Shown: positions 32,565-43,574 of the stretch, piece by piece | Layout: each line of letters starts with the position of its first letter | Numbering within the stretch: position 1 is the stretch's first letter | Position numbers and translations under genes: made by a program | Origin: [Mycoplasma] falconis | GTDB taxonomy: Bacteria > Bacillota_I > Bacilli_A > Mycoplasmatales > Metamycoplasmataceae | Length of the DNA: 64,000 nt | NCBI RefSeq assembly: GCF_006385795.1 | Contig: NZ_VFSS01000002.1 | Coordinates: forward strand, 62,001-126,000 | Reading direction: 5' to 3' | Notes under the pieces: generated by a model | What the model saw: only the letters and a program-made list of their open reading frames with translations | Databases searched by the model: none | Told to the model about the DNA's origin: nothing

Positions 32565-32608
32565 TATATAAAAAGTTAATAATATATAAATTAAAAATAA
32601 ATAATTTT

Positions 32609-32636
32609 AAAATCCTGTTTGTTAGCAGGATTTTTA
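32609..32636 (+). terminator. Terminator of the AEC transporter gene
   Basis: Perfect 9-bp stem AAAATCCTG / CAGGATTTT with loop TTTGTTAG and a T run. Confidence 0.85.
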
Positions 32637-32637
32637 T

Positions 32638-32643
32638 TAAAAT
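32638..32643 (+). promoter_or_regulatory. -10 box of the tmcAL-like gene
   Basis: TAAAAT 7 nt before ATG, directly behind the AEC terminator, with no Shine-Dalgarno sequence. Confidence 0.4.
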
Positions 32644-32650
32644 TCTTTAT

Positions 32651-33550
32651 ATGAAAATAGGTGTTATAGCAGAATTTAATCCATTTCACAAAGGACATAA
32701 ATATCTATTAGAAAGTATTAAAAATAAATATCCAAATTCTTATTTAATAATAGCTTTATCTAGCGATTATGTACAAAGAGGCGAAATAGCATGTATGTCT
32801 TGAGAAGATAGGGCATTAGCAGCTAAAAAATTTGGAGCTGACGAAGTGATACCGCTAGATTTTTATACTTCTACTCAAGCGGCTCATATATTTGCTGAAG
32901 GTGCCATAAACACACTTTTAAAAAAAGAAATCGATATGCTTATTTTCGGAGCTTCCGATGGTGATAAACCAGAGAAATATGTTAACGCCGCCACTGCTAT
33001 AAAAAACAATTTAGAAATATATAATAAAGTTTTAAAACAAACATTAAAAACGGGCAGATCTTTTGTTTATAGTGCTTATGAATCTTTAAAACAACTAATA
33101 GGTGAAGAAAATATACCGACGGATATTTTAGGTCTTGAATATGCTAAATATATTATTTTTAATAATTTATCAATTAAAATTGACACAATAAAAAGAACAA
33201 TAGATCATAATAGTGAAATGGGTATGGAAAATTATGCTCCTGCTTCTGTGATAAGAAAGATGTTAGCTAATAATGAAGATGTAAGCCAATATATACCTAT
33301 TCAAATAAAAAAAGATTATCCTAAAATAGAAGATAAATATTTAGATTTTCAAAAAATAGTTAAAGAAAAAACACCGCAAGAATTATCGGAAATCCACTTA
33401 ATGAGTGAAGGAATGGAAAATTTATTTAAAAAAAATATAGATTTGCCAACTTATGAAGAATTTGTCGAAGCTTGCACTTCAAAAAGATATACGCATAGTA
33501 GAATAAAAAGAGTTATCTTATATACTTTGCTACAAATAAAAAAAAGCTAG
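32651..33550 (+). CDS. tmcAL: tRNA(Met) cytidine acetate ligase-like nucleotidyltransferase (TmcAL/YlbM)
   Basis: The N-terminus [20 protein letters not shown] is the HxGH nucleotidyltransferase motif of TmcAL, followed by [10 protein letters not shown] and [36 protein letters not shown], all diagnostic. TmcAL activates acetate with ATP and acetylates the wobble cytidine of elongator tRNA-Met. The 299 residues are shorter than the B. subtilis protein (about 400), with a reduced C-terminus. The first UGA Trp is in the MSWED segment, so the true start at 32651 would be missed by standard-code reading. It converges on the potassium channel gene. Confidence 0.87.
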
Positions 33551-33575
33551 TAGTTTTGTTTCTACTAGTTTTTGT
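33546..33575. terminator. Hairpin between convergent tmcAL and channel genes
   Basis: Stem CTAGTAG / CTACTAG with an 8-nt T-rich loop, followed by TTTTT on the plus strand. It overlaps the stop codons of both genes and probably ends tmcAL transcription; the minus-strand side also runs into A/T-rich sequence. Confidence 0.65.
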
Positions 33576-34599
33576 TTGCTTGTTCTAACTTATCTTGTGC
33601 TTGTTCTAATTTTTCACGTTTATGTCTTTTTTCTTCATCTTTTTCAGTTTGTTTTTCTTTTAATTCGGCCATAAATGAACCAGCAATAATACCAGAAGGA
33701 ATAGCAATTATTGCTATACCTAAAATAGAAATAACCATAACAATAACTCTTGAATTAACAGCATGAGGGACAAAATCACCATAACCAATTGTTGTTAAAG
33801 TAATTGTTGCGAAATATAAAGCCTCTAAAAAGTTTTTAACTACACCATTTGACAAGGCTTGATATTCAGGATTAGCAGCAGCTAATTCTTTTGTTGTGTT
33901 GTGTGTTTTAATTCAATTATTTTGTTGTTCTCTTAACCATTCTGATTCGTTGTTTCAAATTAATAAAGCAAAGATAATGATTATTAAAACAATAAACATA
34001 AAGACAGAAAATAAAACTTTTCCTTTTTGATCTAAAACATTTAATAAATTTTCAATTGGCCTTAATAGTTTTAAAAGTATTAATAATCTAAACATTTTAA
34101 TCAAGTTAAAACTACTTAAAACTTGATTTGTTGTAGCACTAGCATCAAATGCTCCGGCTTTAAAATAATTTAAAACGTTTAAAGAAGATAAAATACATAA
34201 AAGAATTAATAAACCTGTTCCTGAAATTAAGAACTTTAACCAACCATATCTAGTAACTCGTTCGTAAGAATTTTTATAAGCGTGATAGTAACTATAAGTT
34301 ATTCAATGTAATACATAGTCTGCAATAAATGTAAAAAAACCAATTATTTGTAAAACTTTAATTGCAGAAGTTCATTGTTCTTGTCATTCTTTGGCGGGTG
34401 TAATTAAAGCTAAAAATGATAAACAACATGCTAAACCGACGATTAATGTATAAAGTATCTGATAAGCCAAAATACGTTTAGATTTACTTTTTAATTCTTC
34501 CGGTAAATTTCTACTTGTTCAAGCTGTAAAAGATAAAACTTTAATAACGTAATTTACATCTTGTAATTTTTTTTGTGTATGTTTTATTTCTGTTGCCAT
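33565..34599 (-). CDS. Voltage-gated-type potassium channel
   Basis: Channel subunit of 344 residues with six predicted membrane helices. A basic S4-like helix reads NLIKMFRLLILLKLLRPIENLL. The pore loop carries the selectivity filter TLTTIGYGDF at about residues 270-280, followed by the inner helix VIVMVISILGIAIIAIPSGI. The C-terminus is a short charged coiled coil (about 45 residues, Lys, Glu and Gln rich). Family and ion selectivity are clear from the filter; voltage gating is inferred from S4. TATAAT 6 nt before ATG and no ribosome site suggest leaderless translation. Stop is TAG. Confidence 0.93.
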
Positions 34600-34605
34600 T
34601 ATTTT

Positions 34606-34611
34606 ATTATA
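34606..34611 (-). promoter_or_regulatory. -10 box of the potassium channel gene
   Basis: TATAAT on the minus strand, 6 nt before ATG, no Shine-Dalgarno sequence. Confidence 0.5.
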
Positions 34612-34647
34612 AATAAAAAGCAGTCATTAAAGACCACTTTATATTTA

Positions 34648-36558
34648 TTATCAAATTTTTACCCGTTTTTTAGGTTGAATATACATTTTATCTTTTGATG
34701 TAATTCCGTATACTTCATAAAATGGATCAAAGTTTTTTAATTGGACGTTAACTCTTAGTTTAGCAGGAGCATGAACGTCTGTATCTAATAATAATTTAGC
34801 AATTTTTTCACGGTATTTCGATCTTCAAATTACAGCGTAAGAAGTAAAGAATTTTTTAGCTTTAAATTCAGGTCTTAATTTAGCAGCTTCATAAGCACAT
34901 GAAAGACCACCAGAGTCGGCAATGTTTTCTGAAACTGTTAATTTACCATTACATTTACCAGCAAAAGTTCTTTCTCCATCAAATAGTTCAATCATTTTTG
35001 CTTTTTTCTCATCAAACATTTTTTTATCTTCTTTTGTTCATCAGTTGTTCATGTTACCGTTTTCATCAAATTCAGCACCATTATTATCGAACGCGTGAGA
35101 AATTTCATGAGCCATAACAACCCCAATAGCACCAAAGTTTTCTGATGAAGATCTATTAATGCTGTAAAAAGGATCTTGTAAAATAGCGGCAGGGAAAACA
35201 ATTTCATTTCTTGAAGGGGAGAAATAAGCATTAACCATTGCAGGAGACATATGTCAGTCTTCTTTTTCAATTGGTTTTAAATATTTAGAGTATTTGTGTT
35301 CTTGTGTTAATTCTGTAAATCTTAAAGCGTTCATGAAGAAATCGTTGTAGCCGTCATAAGATTTAACAACAAATTTTTTGTATAGTTTGTTTAATTTTGA
35401 AGGATAACCAATGTGAGGTGTAATTTTATTCAATTTAGTAATAGCCTTTTTGATGGTTTCTTTTCCTAATCATTCGTTAACACTTAGTTTTTCTTTGTAA
35501 ATGTTAATCATTTCTTTAACCATTTCTAAAACGTCAGCCTTAGCTTCTTCGCCAAAATAAGTTCTTCCGTAGTAAAAACCAAATGGCATCGAGAAGAAGC
35601 CATCAACAGTAATTGAGACAGCGTATTTTTCTTTTGAATAAGGTTTTGGAACACCACTTAAAGTTCTTCTAAATAAACCAGCTAATTCACGACTTTGATT
35701 GTCTAAATATTGAGCGTAAGTTAAAACAGTGTCTAAAATTAATCTTGCTTTGTAGTTTTCGAAAGATTTTTTAGTTACGATTTTGTCAATATTATTTAAA
35801 TATTTAACTGAAACTGCGTTCATTTCTTTGACATCATTTTTAACTAATTTATCTACTATTTTTTTAATGTTTAAAATTGATGAATGAGCATTAAATTCTT
35901 CGATTGGTAATAAATGATATAGTTCTGTATATCTTGCAATTTCTTCGCTTGTTAAATTATATTTAGCGACAAGTTCGTCGAAAGTTAAAGCTTTTTGAAT
36001 TAAATCTTTAACCTTTGCTTCATCTTTATAGATAGGTGTTAATAAGCCGGTCATCATTTGAGTATAAACGGCTAATAATTGTTTTTTCTTGGTTTCATCG
36101 TCATAATAACTTTTTTCAGGAAGAATCATTTCGGCTGGTGAAAAGTTAGCAATTTGTTTTTTACTGTCTTTAAAATCTGGATCAACAGAAATATCGAACG
36201 GTAAAAATAATCTTCTGTATGCTAATGTTTGAGCGTTATTTTCAACATCTTCTCACGATTGAAGTTGTTCAATTTCTTCTAATAAAGGTAAAATAGGTTT
36301 AACTCCGGCAACTTTTTTACCTTTTCAATCCTTGGCTAATCTGTAAAATTTAACCATTTCTAGAAGTTCTTCTTCGTTTCTAATTTCGTTAGTATTAACA
36401 GATCATTTTTCTAATAAATTCTTTTTTAATTTATCTAGATTGTCTGCTATTTTACTAAAACTCCCAATTCCGTATTTATCTTCAGGAATATTGGTTTTTT
36501 CTAATCACTGTCCGTTAACAGCTTCGAAAAAGTCTTTTTTAATCAATTCTTTGTTCAT
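34648..36558 (-). CDS. pepO: M13 family metalloendopeptidase (PepO/neprilysin-like)
   Basis: Zinc endopeptidase of 636 residues, typical for bacterial PepO (about 630). Motifs: [19 protein letters not shown], the zinc site [11 protein letters not shown] with HEISH at 484-488, and [15 protein letters not shown] with the third ligand Glu and Asp; the C-terminus KKRVKIW follows the family's terminal Trp, here encoded by UGA. There is no signal peptide, so it is probably cytosolic and digests imported oligopeptides. The AAGGA ribosome site overlaps the stop codon of the upstream unknown gene, 8 bp away; both are downstream of pcrA. Confidence 0.95.
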
Positions 36559-36566
36559 AAAAATCC

Positions 36567-38153
36567 TTATTGAGTGTAATAAATTATATTTTTATATTTA
36601 AGTAATATTTTACTGTAATTTTTATAATCTAACTGTTCAAAAACAACCTTAATATTATCTTCATTTGCTTTTTCTAATAAAGCATTAATATATAAAATTG
36701 TTTCCGGATTATTAAGGTTAGAGGTTATTTGTTTATCTAATCAAATCATCTTGATTTTTTCGTCAATTGATTCGATGATATCGTTGTTTAATTTGTCAAT
36801 ATTAATAGCTATGTTTATCTTCTTATCTAGCTTAGCATTTGTGATATTGTTTTTAATAGTATTTAAACTTTTAAAACCTGAGAATTTAACTAAGGAAATA
36901 AAAGTGGGTGATTTTTTAGCAATTTTAGCTATTAATTTAAAATCTATTGAATTAAAAACAAAATCGTCAATTTTTAAAACTGTTGAATCAGTTTCTTGAC
37001 AGGCGATAGTTTGATAAATTTTGTTATATAAATTGTGATAAATAAACATGTTATTAAGGTTCTTATTATTCTTTAAATTTAGGTGTTTAAAGTAATGTGG
37101 GTAAGATATTTGTTTAATAACTGTTTTTTGATTAGTTAAATTTTTAATTATTTGTTGTTTATTAACAAGTTTTAATTCTTCGTTGATTTTGTTGTTAATT
37201 TTTTGATAAATTACAGCAAATTTAACAAAATCTTCGTCTTGGAAAATGTTAGAATTAATTTCTATTAAATCTTTTGTGTTTTTATCACTTTGAGCTTTTA
37301 ATCAGTCTAATAAAAGTTCTAAATTGTTTTGAGGTATAAGTTTTATTGTTTCATCATTTATTGTGTAAATGTTGTTATAAAATCAATAAAAGTTTTTAAT
37401 ATAAGCAGCTAATTTATAAATAATTTCTGTTGCATTAGATTTTTTCTTTTTTTCTTCAACAACGAAAAACATTTTGTTTCATTTTAATAAAACTTTAATG
37501 CCGTATATTTCATTTTCTGTTCCAAAATAACGTAATTTATCGATAATGTTTTGATAATCGTAATAGTATTCGGTTTTAATGTCAACAACTAAACTTTTAT
37601 ACTTATTGTTTTCTTTTAATAAATAATTATCATCTCAATCAATTTCTTCAAAAACATTAATTAATCTTTTGTCAATATCTTTTCAAGCAAATTGACCTCT
37701 AATTAAATTGTCTTCATAATTGTTGATTTCTATTTTTACATTTGTAGAAAAATGAATGTAGTTTTTATTATCTAAATCGGTTTTAAGAACGCCTGTTTTT
37801 TTATTGGCTAAAACATCTAACATTTGCTTTTTAAAATCTTCATTAAATAAAGATAAAAAACTGTCTAATTTTATTCATTGACCTTGCGGCAAATTAGTTT
37901 TTTTAAAAAATCAAGAAGAATTGTCTTCTACACGATTGTGGCCTTCAATTTTAATTCGCATTTTGTCTTTTTCAATAACAAACACAAAAAAACCGGAGCT
38001 GTTTTTAATTTTATTTAGTCTTCGGTAATAAGCAAAAATTATTAATGTGGTAATAGCTATCATTGCTATTATTGTCAACACAATTCATAAAGCAATATAA
38101 CCAGTAGGCATTGCTTGTGTATTCTGTGTTGCTTCTGAAGAGGCATTATTCAT
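36567..38153 (-). CDS. Membrane-anchored hypothetical protein
   Basis: Unrecognised protein of 528 residues. One membrane helix at about 18-43 (YIALWIVLTIIAMIAITTLII) follows a polar N-terminus, then a basic stretch (YYRRLNKIKN), so the long C-terminal part is likely cytoplasmic. That part mixes beta-like and helical segments, including GFFVFVIEKDKMRIKIEG, INVFEEIDWDDNY and a C-terminal region INIDKLNNDIIESIDEKI followed by IKVVFEQLDYKNY. This last pattern vaguely recalls a degenerate EAL-type signalling domain, but the catalytic residues are not visible, so I do not assign it. The start overlaps the pcrA stop by 8 bp and pepO follows. Confidence 0.75.
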
Positions 38154-40371
38154 TGCCGTTTTCTCATTTCTTAATAGCACTATGATTTTTAGCTATATGT
38201 CTTATTTTTTTATCATCACTATCGAATTTAATATCTAAAATATCTCCGTCCATATCGATGATAATTCCCTTACCATAAGTTTTATGAGTTACATAGTCTC
38301 CGATTTGATAGTTATCTACGTTTTCAACTTCGTTTGCTATTGAAAAGTTTGTTGCGGTTTTAATAGCTTTAACTTCTTTAACACCGGCTTCATCTAAAAA
38401 TCTACTCTTTTTATTCATTCCGTTTTTACCAACAGAAAATGATAGGAATAGTTTTTGTTTAGCTCTGGTCATAGCGACATAAGCTAAACGTCTTTCTTCT
38501 TCAAGTGCTTCTAGGTTTTCTTTTTCATCGCTATTTCTTAAAAATGTAAAGTCTTTATTAGGGGAAATTAAAATCGCTCTTCTTAATGGAAATACGTTTT
38601 CAGATAAACCAGCAATAAAAACGTAATCAAATTCTAATCCCTTAGCGTTATGAACACTCATTAAAGAAACAAAGCTCATAGCGTCATCTTCGACATCGCG
38701 ATCAGTTATTAAAGTAATTTCTTGTAGATATTCATCAACGGTACCGTGAGGATGTTTTCTTTGTCATTCAGCAATTGCGTCTAATAAACTTTCAAAGTTT
38801 TCCATTCTATTTTGATATTCTTCTTCTGACTTTTTAATTTCATCAAAATAGTGAATTTTATTAATCATTAATTCTCTTAAAGCTAAATCAATTGGATATG
38901 TTTCAATAGCCTTTCTAGCTCATCTAATATGGTTAATAAGCTCAGCTATTCTTTTTAAGGTTTCCATTGAAATTTTAAGTTCTGCTTGAATTTCATTAAA
39001 TTTTTCTTCAAGACAAGTAAATAAATCTAAATTTTCTTTTCTTGCAAAAGTTAAAAGTTTGTCAATCGTACTTTCACCAATTCTTCTTGAAGGTTTATTA
39101 ATAATTCTTAATAAAGAAATTTCGGAACCATCGTGAATAACTCTTAAATAAGCAAGAGTATCTTTGATTTCTTCTCTTTGATAAAACTTAATAGAACCAA
39201 ATAATTTGTAAATGGTGTTTTCTCTAATTAAAGATTCTTCAATTGCTCTTGAATAACTATTAACACGGTATAAAATAGCAATATTTTTTAATTGAACTCT
39301 ATTTCTTTTTAGTTCGCTAATTTTGTTAGCTATTCATCTAGCTTCAGCTTCATCACTAAAACCACAGTAAAATTCAATGTCATCACCGTCTTCGTTATCT
39401 GTATATAGTTTTTTATCTAATCTTAAATCATTATGAGCAATTAAATTGTTGGCAGCTTTTAAGATTTTCTTGCTTGAACGATAGTTTTTTTCTAATTTAA
39501 CAGTAACTGCGTCAGTAAAATCTTTATCAAAATTCATGATAATGTTAATATCGGCATTTCTTCATGAATAAATAGTTTGATCAGGATCTCCAACAATAGT
39601 TAAATGTTTATTATTTGAAAGTTTCTGCAAGATTAAGTATTGAATTGTTGAAGTATCTTGGAATTCATCTACCAGAATATGAGTAAAAAAGTTTTCTCAT
39701 TTTTTAGCTATATTAATAAATTGTGGATCGTAAAATAAACGGTAAACAAAAACTAATAAATCATCAAAGTCTAATGATTTAGATCTTTCTAAATGATTTT
39801 GATATCTTTGATAAATTTCTTCCTTCATTTTTGCTGTGTTATATTCAGCTGATGTTAAATAATCACTAGGTTTGCCCACATAGTCTTTTTCTTTTTCTAA
39901 ATTATTAAAATCTATTAAAACATTTTTACGATTTTGAATATAAGAGATTATGGTTGAAAAAGTATATTCGGTTTGAGATATATCTAGTTCTGAATAAACG
40001 ATTTTCAAAATTTCTTTTTGGTCTAATTCGTCTAAAATCTGAAAATCATTACTATAACCAAAATTGTGAATTTCTTTTCTTAAAATTTTGGCACACATAG
40101 CGTGAAAAGTCGAAACGGTCGGCAATTCTTTGTTATTTGATTCTGCTAATAAAGAATAAACTCTTTGTTTCATTTCGGCTGCTGCTCTGTTAGAAAAAGT
40201 TAATGCCAAAATATTCATAGGCTTAATACCTAGATTTTCTATTAAGTAAGCAATTTTATAAGTAAGTACTCTTGTTTTACCAGAACCGGCACCGGCTATG
40301 ATTCTTAAAGGGCCTTCGTCATAAATAACAGCTGATTTTTGCTGTTCGTTAAGTAAGTTTAAATTAACCAT
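38146..40371 (-). CDS. pcrA: UvrD/PcrA-type DNA helicase
   Basis: Superfamily 1A 3'-5' helicase of 741 residues. Walker A AGAGSGKT (26-33), motif Ia [13 protein letters not shown], the Q motif LNEQQKSAV at the N-terminus, motif III/IV region with [16 protein letters not shown] sequence (partly UGA-encoded Trp), motif [22 protein letters not shown] and motif [19 protein letters not shown]. The C-terminus has a Tudor-like RNA-polymerase-binding type segment ([23 protein letters not shown]), favouring PcrA over Rep. AAAGGAG precedes ATG and a TATAAT box lies 46 nt upstream. It leads the pcrA-unknown-pepO operon. Confidence 0.96.
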
Positions 40372-40417
40372 AAATCTCCTTTACAAAATTAATTATTTTT
40401 AATTAATACCTGTTAAA

Positions 40418-40423
40418 ATTATA
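40418..40423 (-). promoter_or_regulatory. -10 box of the pcrA operon
   Basis: TATAAT on the minus strand about 46 nt before ATG, giving a normal leader with the GTAAAGGAG ribosome site. Confidence 0.5.
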
Positions 40424-40465
40424 ACATTTTAATTTTTAGAGCTTCTGTTAAGGGTTGCCTATATA

Positions 40466-40492
40466 AGAAAAAACCGCCTTAAATGCGGTTAA
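40466..40492 (-). terminator. Terminator of the asnS-glycosyltransferase-RDD operon
   Basis: Stem AACCGC / GCGGTT with a 7-nt loop, followed by TTTTTT on the minus strand. The stem overlaps the RDD gene stop codon. Confidence 0.8.
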
Positions 40493-41130
40493 TTCTCAAA
40501 TTTAATAATAGGCAATTCTCTTTTTATTGGTTTAATAATGTTTTTTATATCTTCATCTGGGTTTTCAACCAACTCATATTTATTGATTCAAACTGTATAA
40601 GTTTGTGAAAATTTGTCGTTTCAACCAATACGAGTAGATTTAGCATTTGTAATGATTATAAATAGTTGCATAAAGCTTGTTAAAGAGGCTAATGTGGTTG
40701 GTAATCCGAACGCTATTTTTTCCCCGTAATTTAATTTTTGCCCACTCGCAGCATGTAGAAAGCCTTCGGGTGAAATTATTAAATAAGATAAAAATACAAA
40801 CATTCAAAAGAAGGCAAATAATCTTTGTCTATCAAATATTGCTTTTGATAGTTTTTTCTTACTATCTTCCGGAATAGTTTTTATTCGACATATAAACATC
40901 CCAAACGTTTTACCTTTTCAAATTATTGGTATTATAACCCATAATAAAATAGGTAAAAATGCCATAAAAATTACTCAAGGATAATAAGTATATTTGTTAT
41001 AGTAGTTGGCATTTTTATAATCAAATACTAAAAAAGAAAAACCAATAGCTAATCCTAAAAATATTATTAAATCAATTAATGTAGAAGTTAGCCTAATTCA
41101 AAAGTTAGCTAATTTATTTATTTTTTTCAT
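40489..41130 (-). CDS. RDD family membrane protein
   Basis: Small integral membrane protein of 213 residues. The RDD pattern is seen as ANFWIRLTSTLIDLIIFLGLA near the N-terminus (Arg and Asp in the first helix) and IIPIIWKGKTFGMFICRIKTI in the middle, then a second membrane pair. Some RDD proteins act in ion or osmolyte transport, but the role is not determined here. The start overlaps the end of the glycosyltransferase gene by 17 bp. Several UGA-encoded Trp lie in the membrane helices, which is why a standard-code reading shows only a fragment. Confidence 0.8.
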
Positions 41131-42121
41131 ATTCGGCTGAATAAATGTATTTTCAATTTTCTATATTTTCAAATAAGTTCATTAATTTAGTTACAACTTT
41201 AACGTTTTCTTTAAATACAGAATTATTTTTTATAATTTCATTTAAATTAGAAGCATAGTAAGAAGCTTCTTCAAATAATATTCTTTTTAAATTATTTAAA
41301 ACTTTTAAAGCAGGGTCTTTTCTTTTTAATTTACATAAACCTAAATATCCAGCAAAGTAATATGCAAAGTTAACAAATCTAGCAAACTCTAAAACATTTT
41401 TAAATTCAGGATCACTAGCATTGTTTAAAATAAAGGTTCATTCTTTGCTTAAATTTTTAGCATTAAACAACATTAAATTATTGTTTTCATCTTTAACTCA
41501 TGTTGTATCTAAATAAGCAAAAGTTTTAGCGTTAGTTAATGACATGTAGGTTAAGATAGATGAATATTGATGGTTTAAATTTTTAACTAAATTAGTGTTA
41601 AAAACTTCTTTAATAATATGGGTTTTAGTTATTATTGCAAAACTAAATGGGACTACGTTTTTAACAGTGCCCAAATTTTCTCTAATGTTATAAACCTTTT
41701 TAGGTTGAATGTTTTCAACAAAAAATCTATGACCTACTAATCCATTTAAATTACCATCAAAACTTAAAATATCAACGCTTTGATCTGTTTGATTTAAAAA
41801 TTCATAAACACTTTCGACAAATTTACTTTTTAAACTTGTATATGAATATAAAACGTAAGTGTATTCAGTTTTAACATATTCCAATGATTGTTTAATAACA
41901 CTGTTTAAATGTTGGTGAGTTGTATTAATAATAACTTTCAAATTATTGTTATATGTTTCTTGTAGGCGACATAAGGCATTTAATTCTTTGTCAGTAGGTT
42001 TGTCTATTGAAACGATAATGTCAAAATTTTGGTTAGTTTGTTTGTATAAGTTTCTAAAAATTTCTGATACAGCAATTTCTGGGTGGTAAATAGGAATAAT
42101 AAATGTTAATTTTTTATCCAT
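41114..42121 (-). CDS. Glycosyltransferase family 2-like protein
   Basis: Protein of 335 residues. The N-terminus LTFIIPIYHPEIAVSEIFRNLYKQTNQNFDIIVSIDKPTDKE has the GT-A fold start of family 2 glycosyltransferases (hydrophobic strand, IP-Y motif, QT-x-x-x-F, then Asp in IVSIDKPTD). A clear DXD motif is not seen; FDGNLNGLVGHR is a possible equivalent. The C-terminal third is helical. Such enzymes build glycolipids or surface polysaccharide in mycoplasmas; donor and acceptor are unknown. It starts 5 bp after asnS. Family-level call only. Confidence 0.75.
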
Positions 42122-42126
42122 ATAAC

Positions 42127-43473
42127 CTACATTTTAATTGATCCAGAAACTCTTGGGAAAGGAATTACGTCTCTAATATTGCTAATACCAGTTACATACA
42201 TTACGAGTCTTTCAAAACCGATTCCAAATCCACTTGATGGAGCGTAACCAAATCTTCTTAAATCTAAATATCATTGTAAGCTTTCTAGAGGAATTGAAAG
42301 TTCTTTCATTCTGTTTACTAACTTATCATATCTAGCTTCACGTTGGCTACCGCCAATTAATTCCCCGATACCAGGAACTAATAAGTCGAATGCGGCTACT
42401 GTTTGATTATCATCATTTTGATGCATATAGAAAGCCTTTAATTCTTTTGGATAGTTAATAACAGCAACAGGACCTTTAATTAATTTATCAGATAAGAATT
42501 TTTCATGTTCTGAAGCAAGATCCATACCAAAATGAATATTTTTTTCTTCAAATTCATCTTTGTACTCTTTTAACATTTCCACAGCTTTTGAGTAATCTAA
42601 AACAGTTAAATCATTTTCTAAAAATTTATTTAATGAATTTAAAAGTTCTCCGTCTTTTAATCCGTCTAAATATTGCATTTCGTGAGGATAATTTTTTAAG
42701 GTATTTGAAATAACATTTTTTAATAAATCGTTAGCTAAAGCGATAATATCTTTTAAATCATAAAAAGCAACTTCTGGTTCTACCATTCAAAATTCTGCAA
42801 GGTGTCTTGAAGTGTGTGAGTTTTCAGCTCTAAATGTTGGAGCAAAAGTATAAACACGCTTAAAACCAGCTGCGTATGCTTCCGCATGCAGTTGTCCTGT
42901 AACTCCTAAAAATGCTTTTTGTTTAAAGAAGAAATCTTTTGATTCATCATCTACTAATAAAGTTTCACCAGCTCCCTCACCATCATTTGAAGTAATAATT
43001 GGGGCAGCAACGTTCATAAAGTCATGTTCTTGGAAATATTTGTGAATTTCGAACATTAAACTGTTTCTAATTAACATAACAGCTCTAAATAAGTTAGTTC
43101 TGTGTCTTAAATGAGGAATTTCTCTTAAAAAGTCTAAAGTTGTTTCTTTCTTTTGAATCGGAAAATCTTCATCGACATTATTCAATAAAACTAATTTATC
43201 TACAACTAATTCAAATGGCTGTTTTGCTTCTGGTGTTAAATGCAATTTTCCATAAACCTTAATAGAAGCCCCTAAACTAATTTTGTCTGTTTGAGCTTCA
43301 ATATTTAATTGACCCTTGATAACAGTTTGAATGTTAGATACTGATGAACCATCGTTGATAGTAATAAATCTAATTTTTTCGTTTCCACGATTTGAAACTA
43401 CTCATCCTTCAATTTGAATTTCTTGTTGTTCAACTAATTTTTCCACATTAGTATGTAAGTATTTAATTGTCAT
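42127..43473 (-). CDS. asnS: Asparaginyl-tRNA synthetase
   Basis: Class IIb synthetase charging tRNA-Asn, 448 residues. N-terminal OB-fold anticodon-binding domain ([23 protein letters not shown]), then motif 1 around [35 protein letters not shown], motif 2 [21 protein letters not shown] and motif 3 [15 protein letters not shown], with the C-terminal IPFPRVSGS typical of AsnRS. GEGAGE and the shape of motif 2 favour Asn over Asp. A good AAAAGGAGATG ribosome site and a promoter (TTAACA-19-TATAAT) lie upstream. It is the first gene of an operon with the glycosyltransferase and RDD genes. Stop is TAG. Confidence 0.96.
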
Positions 43474-43501
43474 TTCATCTCCTTTTAAAATTAATATAAA
43501 T

Positions 43502-43532
43502 ATTATATATTTAATTATTAATTCTTTGTTAA
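43502..43532 (-). promoter_or_regulatory. Promoter of the asnS operon
   Basis: TATAAT (43507-43502, minus) with TTAACA 19 nt upstream; one of the few places with a recognisable -35 element. The leader is about 20 nt and carries AAGGAG. Confidence 0.5.
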
Positions 43533-43550
43533 CTTGCCAGTAAGTATAAA

Positions 43551-43573
43551 AAAACAAATCTTGCGATTTGTCT
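43551..43573 (-). terminator. Terminator of the potABCD operon
   Basis: Perfect stem ACAAATC / GATTTGT with a TTGC loop, followed by seven T on the minus strand, 2 nt beyond the potD stop codon. Confidence 0.82.
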
Positions 43574-43574
43574 T

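Noticed and set aside
36567..38153. Assignment as EAL-domain phosphodiesterase
   Set aside because: Only a vague pattern; no EAL, NxE or DD catalytic motifs could be placed.
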